From Endozoicomonas arenosclerae (GTDB taxonomy: Bacteria; Pseudomonadota; Gammaproteobacteria; Pseudomonadales; Endozoicomonadaceae), in the NCBI RefSeq assembly GCF_001562015.1, contig NZ_LASA01000076.1, forward strand, positions 26,578 through 90,577: 64,000 bases of DNA, given 5' to 3'. Under the pieces are notes generated by a model that worked only from the letters and a program-made list of their open reading frames with translations, made no database searches and was not told the origin of the DNA. Of this stretch, positions 9,503-17,998 are shown in pieces (within the stretch, counting starts at the first letter, position 1; each line of letters opens with the position of its first letter). The translations under genes and the position numbers were made by a program.

Positions 9503-10714
9503 TCAAAGACCCATAGCCTTGCGGGCAAGACGCCCTTTCAAGCTACGATTCAGATCCAGACAGGTCAGTCCAAGATTCCTGGCCAGAATCACAGGCAACT
9601 CCTGTCGGGAAAACAGTTTCACCAGACCGTCGCAAAAGTCCAGAGTCATTTTCTGATCGGATTTCTGCTCTTCGACATATTGCAGCAAACGAGTCAGGCT
9701 ACCCGGGGCATCACCCAGCCTGAGCGATTCAATAATATTCTCCGCCAGAGCCATTGTATCCCTGATTGCCAGGTTATAACCCTGACCTGCGACAGGATGC
9801 ATGGCATGCGCGGCATTACCCAATACAACCAACCCCGGTCGGACCTGCTCGCGAGCTACATTGAGCGATAGCGGATAAGTCTCACGCTTACCTACTTTGG
9901 CAAATGCCCCTGCCCGATAACCAAACTTTTCCTGCAAGGTTTCCAAAAAGGCATCATCATCCAATGCCATTTTGTCGTCTATTTCATCGGAGGGAACCGT
10001 CCAGACCAGCGCTGACCGGTCATCAGAAAGAGGCAATAACGCCATTGGACCTCTTCCCGCAAAGCGCTCATAAGCGACACCGTCATGAGGTCTGTCCAGG
10101 GAAACATTGGCAATCAAGGCATGCTGTTCGTAGTCGTAGTGCTTTCTGGAAATACAGAGTTTTTCCATCAGACTGGAGCGACCGCCGTCAGCCAGCACCA
10201 CCAGGGAAGCCACTTTCTCTACAGACTGTCCAGACTCTTCGATGACCACTTTCATTTCTGAACCAGGCATTGGTTGCAAGGATTGAACCTGAGCCGGACT
10301 GAGTACTTCAACCAATCCCTGATCACGATAATCCTTCAACCTTTTAAGCAGTACCTCACCCAGTCGGAAGTTCTCTACCACATATCCCAATGCCGGTACG
10401 CCTTCTTCCTGATGATTAAGCTGAGTATTACCAAAATGACCACGATCAGACACCTGAATGTCCAGAATAGGCGTGGCAAAAGGATCAAGCCCTGACCAAA
10501 GACCCAACTCTTCATAGATCAGCCTGGTTCCGTAGGAGAGTGCCGATGCTCTGGCGTCATAACTGGGCGGTGCATCCCTGACTTCGTCAATGGAGTGCGT
10601 TTCAACCAGAGCCACTTTCAGCTTCTGCTCGCTGATCGTTTTTTCCAGAGCACACAGTAAACTGGCACCCACCAGTCCACCACCAATGATCAGGATATCG
10701 TACTTCCCGGTCAT
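9503..10714 (-). CDS. ubiH: 2-octaprenyl-6-methoxyphenol hydroxylase UbiH
   Basis: A UbiH-type FAD monooxygenase for the C1 hydroxylation of the ubiquinone ring. The sequence shows ILIIGGGLVGASLL at the N-terminus, the UbiH-like stretch SYDARASALSYGTRLI, VSDRGHFG, ALGYVVENFRLG, and the FAD-ribityl motif VLGNAAHAMHPVAGQGYN. At 403 residues it is close to E. coli UbiH (392). GGAGAGAGG precedes the ATG. It is the first of the two ubi genes on the minus strand. In E. coli and Pseudomonas, pepP lies between ygfB and ubiH. Here the 116-bp gap holds no gene, so pepP has been lost or moved. Confidence 0.92.
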   Translation of the reverse strand: MTGKYDILIIGGGLVGASLLCALEKTISEQKLKVALVETHSIDEVRDAPPSYDARASALSYGTRLIYEELGLWSGLDPFATPILDIQVSDRGHFGNTQLNHQEEGVPALGYVVENFRLGEVLLKRLKDYRDQGLVEVLSPAQVQSLQPMPGSEMKVVIEESGQSVEKVASLVVLADGGRSSLMEKLCISRKHYDYEQHALIANVSLDRPHDGVAYERFAGRGPMALLPLSDDRSALVWTVPSDEIDDKMALDDDAFLETLQEKFGYRAGAFAKVGKRETYPLSLNVAREQVRPGLVVLGNAAHAMHPVAGQGYNLAIRDTMALAENIIESLRLGDAPGSLTRLLQYVEEQKSDQKMTLDFCDGLVKLFSRQELPVILARNLGLTCLDLNRSLKGRLARKAMGL

Positions 10715-10830
10715 CCCTCTCTCCTTACTAACGTGTAAAACCGTTTAACACCGAAGGGAACAAAACAGCCTTGAGTCTAAAGACAGCCATGAGCCAAAAA
10801 TGCCTTCAACTCTAACTGGCAGAGCCATCC

Positions 10831-11409
10831 TTAATGGATGGTTTTTTTCTCACTGCCTTTTTTCTTTTCCTGAGAAGTCACCTCAGAGAAAACCGTGATC
10901 AGTGCCATTCGCACAAACTCACTGACTTCCATAAAGAAGCGCTCGGATTCATCACTGTCATCCGGTTCTGGCTGAATCTGGGCAATTTCAGAGAAGTCGC
11001 TCAATACGCCTTCCACTGCTTCACTCAATGACTTATTGCCAATGACTTCACCAAAGCCGGACAGGAATCCCTGACACCAGTAACCCAGTGCTTCTGTTCT
11101 CTGTTCAAGGGCTTCTTCGTCATCAGGCAGCAACAAAGCAATGGAGAAATCGGATTGATCAAGCTGCTGAAGAGTGCCCTGATACATATTCGACAACACG
11201 TCCTGAAAGCGGCTGTCCAGCTCCTGGTCATCCAACAAACCCGCTACCTGTCTGAACCAGGTTTCAACACCTGGCTGACTGCCCGCAGCAAACGTACCAC
11301 AAAGAATGCCATGCAGTTCGGAGGGGTGACTACCACCGCCCATTTCTACCAGTCGATCCGCCAGCTCATCAAAGGCTACCGCCTCAATAGCTGCATCATT
11401 ATTTGTCAT
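10831..11409 (-). CDS. ygfB: YgfB / UPF0149 family protein
   Basis: The protein matches the UPF0149 (YgfB) family: LVEMGGGSHPSELHGILCG near the N-terminus and a conserved WCQGFLSGFGE segment. These proteins are all-helical; their biochemical role is poorly defined, although YgfB-like proteins have been linked to gene regulation in Pseudomonas. The frame is open to 11646, but the ATG at 11409 has AAGG about eight bases upstream and gives 192 residues, exactly the E. coli length. The extension would overlap the promoter region of the divergent zapA operon. It lies upstream of ubiH as in other gammaproteobacteria. Confidence 0.9.
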   Translation of the reverse strand: MTNNDAAIEAVAFDELADRLVEMGGGSHPSELHGILCGTFAAGSQPGVETWFRQVAGLLDDQELDSRFQDVLSNMYQGTLQQLDQSDFSIALLLPDDEEALEQRTEALGYWCQGFLSGFGEVIGNKSLSEAVEGVLSDFSEIAQIQPEPDDSDESERFFMEVSEFVRMALITVFSEVTSQEKKKGSEKKTIH

Positions 11410-11634
11410 TGCAATTACCTTGAAAGCCAGTTCGGAGAGGCTCCGTTGAAGACTGAACAACCGACCTTTTTTCAGGAAAGATTGGAAATTCGACAGGAAC
11501 CCAGTACCCGAGGCTCTATGAATACTCGATAGTGGCTGGAGTGTACCAGATTTATCGAGTGGGCAAATCGCAAAGGCATTGTTCTGTATACCTACAGCCG
11601 CTATAGTAGATCCAATAACACGGTCCCGGAACCT

Positions 11635-11844
11635 ATGAACGACCACGAACTCGCAGCTCTGAACCAGAAAATTGATTACCTGGTAGCCATCAGCCTGAAA
11701 CTGAAAGAAGAAAACCGGTTACTGCGTGCCAAGGAGCAATCCTGGCTGGCCGAACGCGCTCAACTTATGGAAAAGAACGATGTCGCACGCGGCAAGGTCG
11801 AGGCCATGATCAACCGCCTGCGTACTCTGGAGCATGAATCCTAA
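11635..11844 (+). CDS. Small coiled-coil protein of the TIGR02449 type, upstream of zapA
   Basis: A 69-residue acidic-basic helix (LNQKIDYLVAISLKLKEEN, then RLLRAKEQSW) with heptad spacing and no hydrophobic segment. This fits the TIGR02449 family commonly encoded just upstream of zapA in gammaproteobacteria, reminiscent of the division factor ZapB in size and coiled-coil nature. The stop codon overlaps the zapA ATG by one base, so translation is probably coupled. A role in cell division is inferred from this context only. Confidence 0.85.
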   Translation: MNDHELAALNQKIDYLVAISLKLKEENRLLRAKEQSWLAERAQLMEKNDVARGKVEAMINRLRTLEHES

Positions 11845-12146
11845 TGGACAGTCCATCCACAACTACCGTCAGTATTCTGGACAAGGAATACCGGATCAGC
11901 TGCCCCAAAGAAGAAGAAGAAAATCTTCATCAGGCAGCTCAGTACCTGAACGAACAAATGAAACAGATCAGAGCCGGTGGCAAAGTAATAGGTGCCGAGC
12001 GCATTGCTGTCATGGCAGCCCTGAACATCAGTTATGAACTGTTGCAAAGCAAACATCAGAGCCTGACTGACAATTCTGATGCCCAGGAACAGATTAAACA
12101 GATGCTGGGTAAACTGGACCAGGCGCTTATGTCAATTGAAAGCTAA
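11844..12146 (+). CDS. zapA: Cell division protein ZapA
   Basis: A 100-residue ZapA: N-terminal TTVSILDKEYRISCPKEEEE is the beta-strand head, then a long coiled coil with the family signature VIGAERIAVMAALNISYEL. ZapA binds FtsZ and cross-links protofilaments at the division septum. It overlaps the preceding small gene by one base and is followed by a terminator and then the 6S RNA gene, the conserved zapA-ssrS order. Confidence 0.95.
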   Translation: MDSPSTTTVSILDKEYRISCPKEEEENLHQAAQYLNEQMKQIRAGGKVIGAERIAVMAALNISYELLQSKHQSLTDNSDAQEQIKQMLGKLDQALMSIES

Positions 12147-12178
12147 GTCCATCGTCCCTTATACATTCTCAATCTGAA

Positions 12179-12206
12179 AACCGTCCACAACCCAGCCTGG
12201 ACGGTT
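12179..12206 (+). terminator. Terminator after zapA
   Basis: A nine-bp stem AACCGTCCA / TGGACGGTT with a 10-base loop is followed by TCTGCCTTTTT. It would end the zapA transcript before the separate 6S RNA promoter. Confidence 0.75.
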
Positions 12207-12336
12207 TCTGCCTTTTTAGCCTTCTGCAGCCGCTGCCCCCCAATGGCTACCTGCCCATCACTGTAAAAAACCATTTGAGCTATCAGCAAAAAGATCAATA
12301 GCAAAAAAAACCTACAGACTTGTACGGCAGAACCGA

Positions 12337-12342
12337 TATAAT
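12337..12342 (+). promoter_or_regulatory. -10 element of the 6S RNA promoter
   Basis: A consensus TATAAT ends seven or eight bases before the predicted 5' end of 6S RNA. No good -35 box is present at 17-bp spacing (the best is TACAGA at 12313). Confidence 0.6.
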
Positions 12343-12349
12343 CCCGGTC

Positions 12350-12531
12350 AAGTCTCCCTGGCCTGTTTGCCAGTCATTAAAGACCCGGGCTGATAATACC
12401 AAACCAGGAAGTTCCTCGTTGATGCTGGAGCGCATGTCCACCTTGTAGTGGAAAGCCCGATTCATCACAGTAACCTCCACCGTTGCTTAACAGCAACGGG
12501 CTTACGTGACAGCGGCAGTTTGGGGAGACTT
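12350..12531 (+). ncRNA. ssrS: 6S RNA
   Basis: The RNA that binds sigma-70 RNA polymerase in stationary phase. The ends pair as AAGTCTCCC (12350-12358) with GGGAGACTT (12523-12531). Inside the 5' half are the typical TTTGCCAGTC and GGGCTGATAA stretches, and in the 3' half GAGCGCATGTCC and GTGGAAAGCCC, all in the order seen in E. coli and Pseudomonas 6S RNA. About 182 nt is the usual size. It lies directly after zapA as in most gammaproteobacteria, but fau/ygfA, the usual downstream partner, is absent. Confidence 0.88.
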
Positions 12532-12570
12532 ACCTTTACAGGCTTACCCTTCTTAAAAACACCAGCATGT

Positions 12571-12622
12571 GTATAACAGCAACGTCCTCCTGTATGCGTG
12601 ACAGCGGCAGCTTGGGGATACA
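12571..12622 (+). repeat. Partial second copy of the 3' part of 6S RNA
   Basis: The stretch TAACAGCAACG .. GCGTGACAGCGGCAG .. TTGGGGA repeats, with small changes, the 3' end of the 6S RNA gene at 12488-12527. It lacks a matching 5' half, so it cannot form a full 6S fold alone. Confidence 0.7.
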
Positions 12623-12866
12623 TGCTATGTTTGACTTGCAGGTCTTGTCAGACCTTTACTCCTGAACAAAAGCAGTAACTTCAATCTAATTCGCGACCAG
12701 GATAGATCGTAGAGACTTAAAACCATATAACTTTTCGGAAGCTCTTCCCCTACTTTTTCTAAATCTTTTTGGACCTACTCTTAAAAAACAATCTTTTCTT
12801 GAAAAATTTAATATTGCTGCTTTATTTAACAGGGTTGTTTCGATACAGCTATAGGAGAAGTAGCTT

Positions 12867-13646
12867 TTGAAGCTAAGAAAAAAACAATTATCAAATTCCT
12901 GTACTACAAAACTGATACACGGGATTTTATTCTTATGCTTGCTTCTGACCCCTATTCTTAGCATTAGCCATGATTTTACAAAAGAAGACTTCCATACAGA
13001 CTATTTAGAGCCCACAACAGACTTTTCGGACTTATCTGAGACTGAAGAATCTGATGATCTGGAGTGGAATTTACATGAACAACTTCAGATCTCTCACACC
13101 AGATCCGTTTGTATCGGTAAGTTTCTCACCTTATCCGAATCCAGCACGGTGATTGAAAACAGGCAGTTTAATATTCTCTGTCAATCTATTCGAAAGTACG
13201 CCAATAACTTTGTAACAGGCTTTAAACAATCAACTCATCAATGCGAACCCACAGAGGATACTCTCTATATCATCAGTCAGCAGATGAATGGTTTGACCGA
13301 AATTGTCATTTTTTTTCAAGAGCATTTGGCGGAGCTGAATATTCCAGCATTGCTCAATCTAACCTCTCATCCTATTGATAGATCCATGACCTCAGACTTT
13401 CTTCATGCTGTGACATCGTTTGTGGCTAAAAGAGGATCTGTGGGCGATAAAAAGCTTGGCAACCTTTTTTTGGAGCATTATGAGAAAACGGATGCTCGGC
13501 TTGATGGGGATGAAGTGATTATTCCGGATGACGAATTTATCTCCCCTGTGGACGCCAGAGTCATCAAGGTTTGTACAGATAATATTAAAACCAAACGACT
13601 CGAGGCGGCACTGCAAGCCACCTATCAGTATTTGGAGTCCATCTAA
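12867..13646 (+). CDS. Putative secreted protein, unknown function (259 aa)
   Basis: The start is a TTG with AGGAG about ten bases upstream; no closer ATG fits. Residues 16-35 (LIHGILFLCLLLTPILSISH) form a signal peptide core preceded by Lys/Arg. The mature chain is acidic at first (DFSDLSETEESDDLE) and has several Cys residues that could form disulphides. No domain is recognised. The gene and its upstream region are AT-rich compared with the flanking housekeeping genes, which suggests acquisition. A possible promoter TTGAAA-17-TTATTT lies at 12799-12827. A stem-loop terminator follows. Confidence 0.7.
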   Translation: MKLRKKQLSNSCTTKLIHGILFLCLLLTPILSISHDFTKEDFHTDYLEPTTDFSDLSETEESDDLEWNLHEQLQISHTRSVCIGKFLTLSESSTVIENRQFNILCQSIRKYANNFVTGFKQSTHQCEPTEDTLYIISQQMNGLTEIVIFFQEHLAELNIPALLNLTSHPIDRSMTSDFLHAVTSFVAKRGSVGDKKLGNLFLEHYEKTDARLDGDEVIIPDDEFISPVDARVIKVCTDNIKTKRLEAALQATYQYLESI

Positions 13647-13651
13647 ATCAA

Positions 13652-13683
13652 AAAGAGTTGCTTGCTTACCGCTGCAACTCTTT
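13652..13683. terminator. Bidirectional terminator between convergent small genes
   Basis: A perfect 10-bp stem AAAGAGTTGC / GCAACTCTTT with a 12-base loop has A-rich left and T-rich right flanks. It overlaps the last codons of the minus-strand gene ending at 13666. Confidence 0.7.
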
Positions 13684-14142
13684 AATCAGAAGCCCCATTC
13701 CCTTAGCCAGTTCTTTCACGGCTTTTGGTGAATAGTCGATTTCTAACCAACGCTCATCCCTGTCTGGATAAAAAACCCAACAACGCTGTTCCATTCTGGA
13801 ACATTCCGATTCCAGAACATGTCCAACGCCGTATACCGTCAAGGTATTATTATTTCTTACCAGCTTTTTATCCTGCTGCTGATGTCGTGTTACCACCAAC
13901 TCGCCTTCACGGTTAGCCTTGACGGTATATTCAATGGATGATTGCTGATTCTTGATCGCATTAGCCTTCAGCAAACTGTTGAGGTATGACTCCAGCACCA
14001 GATCAGCCATGGCTGGATCGTAACTTTGCTTCATCTGCTCAACAAAGCTTTGGGGCTGCTCAGTAGGTTTCAGTTCCATTACTTTCTGCGCCTGAGCAGC
14101 AAAAGGTAATAGAAGCAGACATGTGAGGGTAATTGTTTTCAT
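13666..14142 (-). CDS. Small periplasmic protein, unknown function (158 aa)
   Basis: From the ATG at 14142 the product begins MKTITLTCLLLLPFAAQAQ, a textbook signal peptide with an AQA cleavage site. The frame runs on upstream to 14205, but the extension has no signal character. The mature part includes a helical segment (QMKQSYDPAMADLVLESYL) and ends in beta-like sequence with two Cys (ECSRMEQRCWVFYP). I recognise no family. It is convergent with the gene at 12867 and shares its terminator. Confidence 0.75.
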   Translation of the reverse strand: MKTITLTCLLLLPFAAQAQKVMELKPTEQPQSFVEQMKQSYDPAMADLVLESYLNSLLKANAIKNQQSSIEYTVKANREGELVVTRHQQQDKKLVRNNNTLTVYGVGHVLESECSRMEQRCWVFYPDRDERWLEIDYSPKAVKELAKGMGLLIKELQR

Positions 14143-14230
14143 TGTTATCCGACTGTTCCTAGTCACTTCAGATATTAATATCGAACAGTCGGTGGGAGAC
14201 TTCAATGATTTCTTTTATAAGCTGAGAGCT

Positions 14231-14340
14231 AGCCCGGAAATTTCATAAAGTGTCGATTTCAGTAAGTATCAAAAAAAAACTACTTCAGAAATTTAATAGC
14301 CCTCAGTTCAGCACAAGCAGCTTTATGAATTTTCCGGGCT
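14231..14340. repeat. 110-bp element with 20-bp terminal inverted repeats
   Basis: AGCCCGGAAATTTCATAAAG at 14231-14250 and its inverted copy, with one mismatch, at 14321-14340 flank about 70 AT-rich bases, which contain a weaker inner inverted repeat (CAGTAAGTA / TACTTCAG). It lies two bases beyond the stop of the GspE-like gene. It may be a MITE-like insertion or a large terminator structure. Confidence 0.6.
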
Positions 14341-14342
14341 CC

Positions 14343-16157
14343 TTAATGCTGTTGATCCGGCGTCACCCTCATTACTTCTTCAATGGTTGTTAAACCTGCT
14401 GCGACTTTTTGAGCGCCTGAGAGTCGCAAGCTGTACATCCCTTCCTTGATAGACTGACGACGAAGGGTTTCTATATCCGTATTCTCTTCCAACATACCTT
14501 TCAGAGGCTGTGACATAGGCATGAGCTCATAGACACCGGCTCTCCCTCTATAACCTGTATCACGACACTCAAGGCAGCCTACGGGCTGGAAGATCTGGGC
14601 AGGAGCAGGAGCCGACCAGGGTCGTGTCAGAGATTTCCAACCCGACTTATCCAGCTTGACGGGCTGCTTGCAGGATGGACATAAAGTTCTGACCAGTCGC
14701 TGAGCCATAACTCCCAGAACCGTTGCCTTAATCAGATAATGAGGAACTCCAAGTTCCAGCAGACGGGTAATGGCAGAAGGTGCGTCATTGGTGTGCAGGG
14801 TGGATAACACGAGGTGTCCTGTCAGTGCCGCCTGAATAGCCATTTCTGCCGTTTCCAGATCCCGAATTTCACCGACCATAATGATGTCTGGATCCTGACG
14901 CAGCAGTGCCCTCAGACCACTGGCAAATGTCAGATCAATGTTATGCTGCACTTGCATCTGGTTAAAGCTGGACTCCACCATCTCAATGGGATCTTCGATC
15001 GTACAAACATTTACTTGATCGGTCGCCAGACTCTTCAGTGTTGAATAGAGCGTCGTGGTTTTACCTGAACCGGTAGGACCGGTCACCAGCACAATGCCAT
15101 TGGGCTGACCGGTCATATGAGCCCAGCGTCTTTCATCTTCTCTGGAGAATCCTAATTCCCCAAAACCTTTGACCAATACATCCGGATCAAATATCCGCAT
15201 GACCAGCTTCTCACCAAAAGCCGTAGGTAACGTTGATAGACGCAGCTCAACTTCATTGCCATCGGGATTACGAGTTTTCAGACGTCCATCCTGAGGCTTT
15301 CTCTTTTCAGCTACATTCATACGCCCCAGAATTTTCAGACGGCTTGTAACTGCTGCAGCTACCTTGGCAGGCATCTGATAGATCAGATGAAGCACCCCAT
15401 CAATTCGAAAGCGCAGATGGGTTTGCTCTCGTCTGGGTTCTACATGAATGTCACTGGCGCGCTGCTCAAAAGCATATTGCAACAACCAGTCCACAATATT
15501 AACGATGTGCTGGTCATTGGCATCAGGGGCTTTCATATTACCCAGCTCAAGCATCTGCTCAAAGCCGTTCAGCTGGGTGGATTGCACGCCATTATGCTCG
15601 GTAGCTCCCAAAACGGATTGGGCTAACCGGTAGAATTCTGAGGTATAGCGTCGAATATCCGCCGGGTTGGCAACAACCCGTTTGATTTCCTTTCGATTGA
15701 TATGCCGGAGGTTATCTTCCCAGCCACTGTGCCAGGGCTGTGCCGAGGCTATAACCATTTCGTCGGCACTCACCTCTACCGCCAATATCTGATGACGAAT
15801 GGCATAAGCGTGAGACATTAACGGAGTAATGGCCGCAGCATCTATTTTCAGTGGGTCAATATGAAAGTATGGCTGTCCTGACAGATCAGCCAGCCAGTTC
15901 ATCAAAGTATCCAGATCCAGAGATTGTCCGTTACGGGCATCTTTCAGATCCTGTGAGGCAATATATTCCAGTGGATGGAGCTTGAGCTGATCGGCATTAC
16001 GGTGACGAGCCAGTATTTCATCCGCTTCAGGCTGCTTCATCATTCCGGTCTGAACCAGATCAGACACTGCCGTCTGTAGATCCAGAAGAAGCACCCTGTT
16101 CTTGAGTGAGGCCTTGAATTGTTTAGCGTTTGACTTCGGCTCTCGGACACTGGTCAC
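14343..16157 (-). CDS. Stand-alone GspE/PilB-type secretion ATPase
   Basis: A 604-residue type II secretion / type IV pilus family ATPase. It has an MshEN-like N-terminal region (to about residue 160), Walker A GPTGSGKTTT near residue 358, the Asp box CTIEDPIEM, Walker B RQDPDIIMVGEIRD, the His box TGHLVLSTLHTNDAPS, and a four-cysteine zinc site (CPSC near 490, CLEC near 525). Such hexamers power pilus assembly or protein export at the inner membrane. No other gsp or pil gene is adjacent, so the partner machine is encoded elsewhere. The gene reads toward the inverted-repeat element at 14231. Confidence 0.9.
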   Translation of the reverse strand: MTSVREPKSNAKQFKASLKNRVLLLDLQTAVSDLVQTGMMKQPEADEILARHRNADQLKLHPLEYIASQDLKDARNGQSLDLDTLMNWLADLSGQPYFHIDPLKIDAAAITPLMSHAYAIRHQILAVEVSADEMVIASAQPWHSGWEDNLRHINRKEIKRVVANPADIRRYTSEFYRLAQSVLGATEHNGVQSTQLNGFEQMLELGNMKAPDANDQHIVNIVDWLLQYAFEQRASDIHVEPRREQTHLRFRIDGVLHLIYQMPAKVAAAVTSRLKILGRMNVAEKRKPQDGRLKTRNPDGNEVELRLSTLPTAFGEKLVMRIFDPDVLVKGFGELGFSREDERRWAHMTGQPNGIVLVTGPTGSGKTTTLYSTLKSLATDQVNVCTIEDPIEMVESSFNQMQVQHNIDLTFASGLRALLRQDPDIIMVGEIRDLETAEMAIQAALTGHLVLSTLHTNDAPSAITRLLELGVPHYLIKATVLGVMAQRLVRTLCPSCKQPVKLDKSGWKSLTRPWSAPAPAQIFQPVGCLECRDTGYRGRAGVYELMPMSQPLKGMLEENTDIETLRRQSIKEGMYSLRLSGAQKVAAGLTTIEEVMRVTPDQQH

Positions 16158-16330
16158 GATCGATTCCTTTTTCTGCCTTCAACCTACCTTTATCGGCAGG
16201 CTCATGGCGATTAACTGCTTATTCTAATTCTCGCTATTCTCCCCTAAACCATCAGCTTATGCCTATAAGAAAATGCAGGCTTTCAGCTATAGTTCAATTA
16301 AGTATATCGCCAGTAAGGCAAGGAGGCCTT

Positions 16331-16588
16331 ATGTCTACCACTCCGATACCTCCGGGTTCAGGTACCCAGCCAGCTATTCCTGTGGACGATACCGAAGAAA
16401 AATCTCAGGAAAGCCTCAATAAACCTGAATATACAAAACAGACCACTGGTGGCCCTTCTGCTGGGAAGATGTCCATAAAAGAGAGGATGGCCCAGAATAA
16501 GATTCGGTCAGTGACTCCCCAGAACAATGTCACGCCTCAAACAGGTAACTCTTCCGACGAGCCTCGCTCAACTCGAGACAGTGAATAG
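16331..16588 (+). CDS. Small hydrophilic protein of unknown function (85 aa)
   Basis: The ATG at 16331 is preceded by a near-perfect AGGAGG six bases upstream, which argues for a real gene although the same frame is open from 16130. The product is Pro-, Ser-, Thr- and Gln-rich, without hydrophobic segments, and probably disordered apart from a short basic helix (KMSIKERMAQNKIR). No family recognised. It is divergent from the GspE-like gene. Confidence 0.65.
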   Translation: MSTTPIPPGSGTQPAIPVDDTEEKSQESLNKPEYTKQTTGGPSAGKMSIKERMAQNKIRSVTPQNNVTPQTGNSSDEPRSTRDSE

Positions 16589-16677
16589 ATCTTAATGGAC
16601 AGCCACCTCTGCTACGGGGTGGTCATTCCCCCTCTATACTCCCTTCTTTAATAAATAGTCCGTCAAAATACTCTGCT

Positions 16678-17994
16678 GTGGATCATCCAATACTTCAAAG
16701 CTCATTGATTATTCTTTCCCTGATAGCAGCCATTCTGGTGTTGATTGGTCGCTTCAAGTGGCCACCGTTTGCGGTTTTACTGCTGTGTGCCTATGCCATA
16801 GGTCTCATCTCAGGCTTGCCAGCCACTGAAATCACACCCCGAATATCCCAGGACATGGGGTCAGTATTCGGTGAAGTCGCCTTATTGATTCTTTTCGGCG
16901 TTCTGCTGGGACATATTCTGGAAAAGTCAGGAGGCGCCGTACTGCTGGCAGAAAAGCTGACACTCACGATTGGAGAAAGATATCCCGCGCTGGCCATGGG
17001 AATGGCAGGTTATATCATTTCTATCCCGGTGTACTGCGACTCCGGCTTTATTCTTCTGAACAGCATCAGACAATCCATTGCCCAAAGAGTCTCATGCAGT
17101 CCGATCTCTTTGAGTGTTGCTCTGGGTGGCGGCTTATTTGCTACTCATGCCCTGGTCCCCCCTACTCCTGGTCCCGCGGCGGCGGCCCTGATCCTGGGCA
17201 TTTCTCCCAGCCTTATTATCCCGTGGGCCATGGTAATAGCTCTGCTGTCGACTCTCGCAGCCATTGTTTGGGGCAAGTGGGTCACCCGATGGCTGGATGA
17301 ACAAGCTATCCCCGTTAAGAATCAATCGACAGTACCTTCAGCCAATCAGACGAATGTCTGGTACTCCATTATCCCGATTCTTTTACCATTGATACTGATG
17401 TCCACCGCTAACTTTCAAACAGCTGGAGAGCAACCCGCCTGGGCTCTGTTTCTTTCACAACCTGCCAATGCACTTTTTCTTGGCTTGCTGGCCAGTTTGC
17501 CATTAATCATGAAGTGCGAAAACGGGCTCGCCCAAATGCTGTCTGAAAGCATACGCTCTTGCGCCATGATCATTTTGATTATCACAGCCGGGGGTGCTCT
17601 TGCTGGCATGCTTGCCCAAACCGGCCATATAGCAAAGATTGCGGAAAGCCTGCCTGGCAGCCTCGGGCTGCTGCTTCCCTTTATGATTGCCGCAACGTTT
17701 AAAGTTGCTCAAGGCTCTACCACTGTGGCGCTGATCAGTGCCGCCTCCATGATAGAACCTCTGCTGCCTGGTCTGGGTCTCGACTCCCAGAATGGACGCC
17801 TACTGGCAATACTGTCTGCAGGCACCGGCTCAATGATGGTCACTCATGCCAATGACAGCTATTTCTGGGTCGTTACTCAGTTCTCAGGAATCAGTCCAGC
17901 GGCCGGCTTTAAATCGTTTACCATAGCCACCCTGATTCAGGCTCTGACAGGTCTGGGAGCCGTCCTTTTGCTCGCCAGACTTTTAGTTATTTAA
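16678..17994 (+). CDS. GntP family permease (gluconate/organic acid:H+ symporter)
   Basis: A 438-residue inner-membrane carrier with about 12 hydrophobic segments. It carries the GntP-family stretches LLILFGVLLGHILEKSGGA, IPVYCDSGFILL, FATHALVPPTPGP and the C-terminal VTHANDSYFWVV. Members import gluconate or related sugar acids and hydroxy acids. No gluconate kinase or regulator is nearby, so the substrate is open. The start is GTG at 16678 with no clear ribosome site, but it places the first membrane segment correctly. It is convergent with the CYTH gene, four bases apart. Confidence 0.88.
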   Translation: MDHPILQSSLIILSLIAAILVLIGRFKWPPFAVLLLCAYAIGLISGLPATEITPRISQDMGSVFGEVALLILFGVLLGHILEKSGGAVLLAEKLTLTIGERYPALAMGMAGYIISIPVYCDSGFILLNSIRQSIAQRVSCSPISLSVALGGGLFATHALVPPTPGPAAAALILGISPSLIIPWAMVIALLSTLAAIVWGKWVTRWLDEQAIPVKNQSTVPSANQTNVWYSIIPILLPLILMSTANFQTAGEQPAWALFLSQPANALFLGLLASLPLIMKCENGLAQMLSESIRSCAMIILIITAGGALAGMLAQTGHIAKIAESLPGSLGLLLPFMIAATFKVAQGSTTVALISAASMIEPLLPGLGLDSQNGRLLAILSAGTGSMMVTHANDSYFWVVTQFSGISPAAGFKSFTIATLIQALTGLGAVLLLARLLVI

Positions 17995-17998
17995 CAGA

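Noticed and set aside
11410-11646. 79-residue N-terminal extension of the YgfB frame
   Set aside because: It would overlap the divergent zapA promoter region, while ATG 11409 with a ribosome site gives the exact family length.
12295-12480. 61-codon frame antisense to 6S RNA
   Set aside because: It is explained by the structured RNA gene on the plus strand and has no ribosome site.
16130-16330. Upstream extension of the 85-residue protein
   Set aside because: It overlaps the start of the divergent GspE-like gene, and AGGAGG stands directly before ATG 16331.
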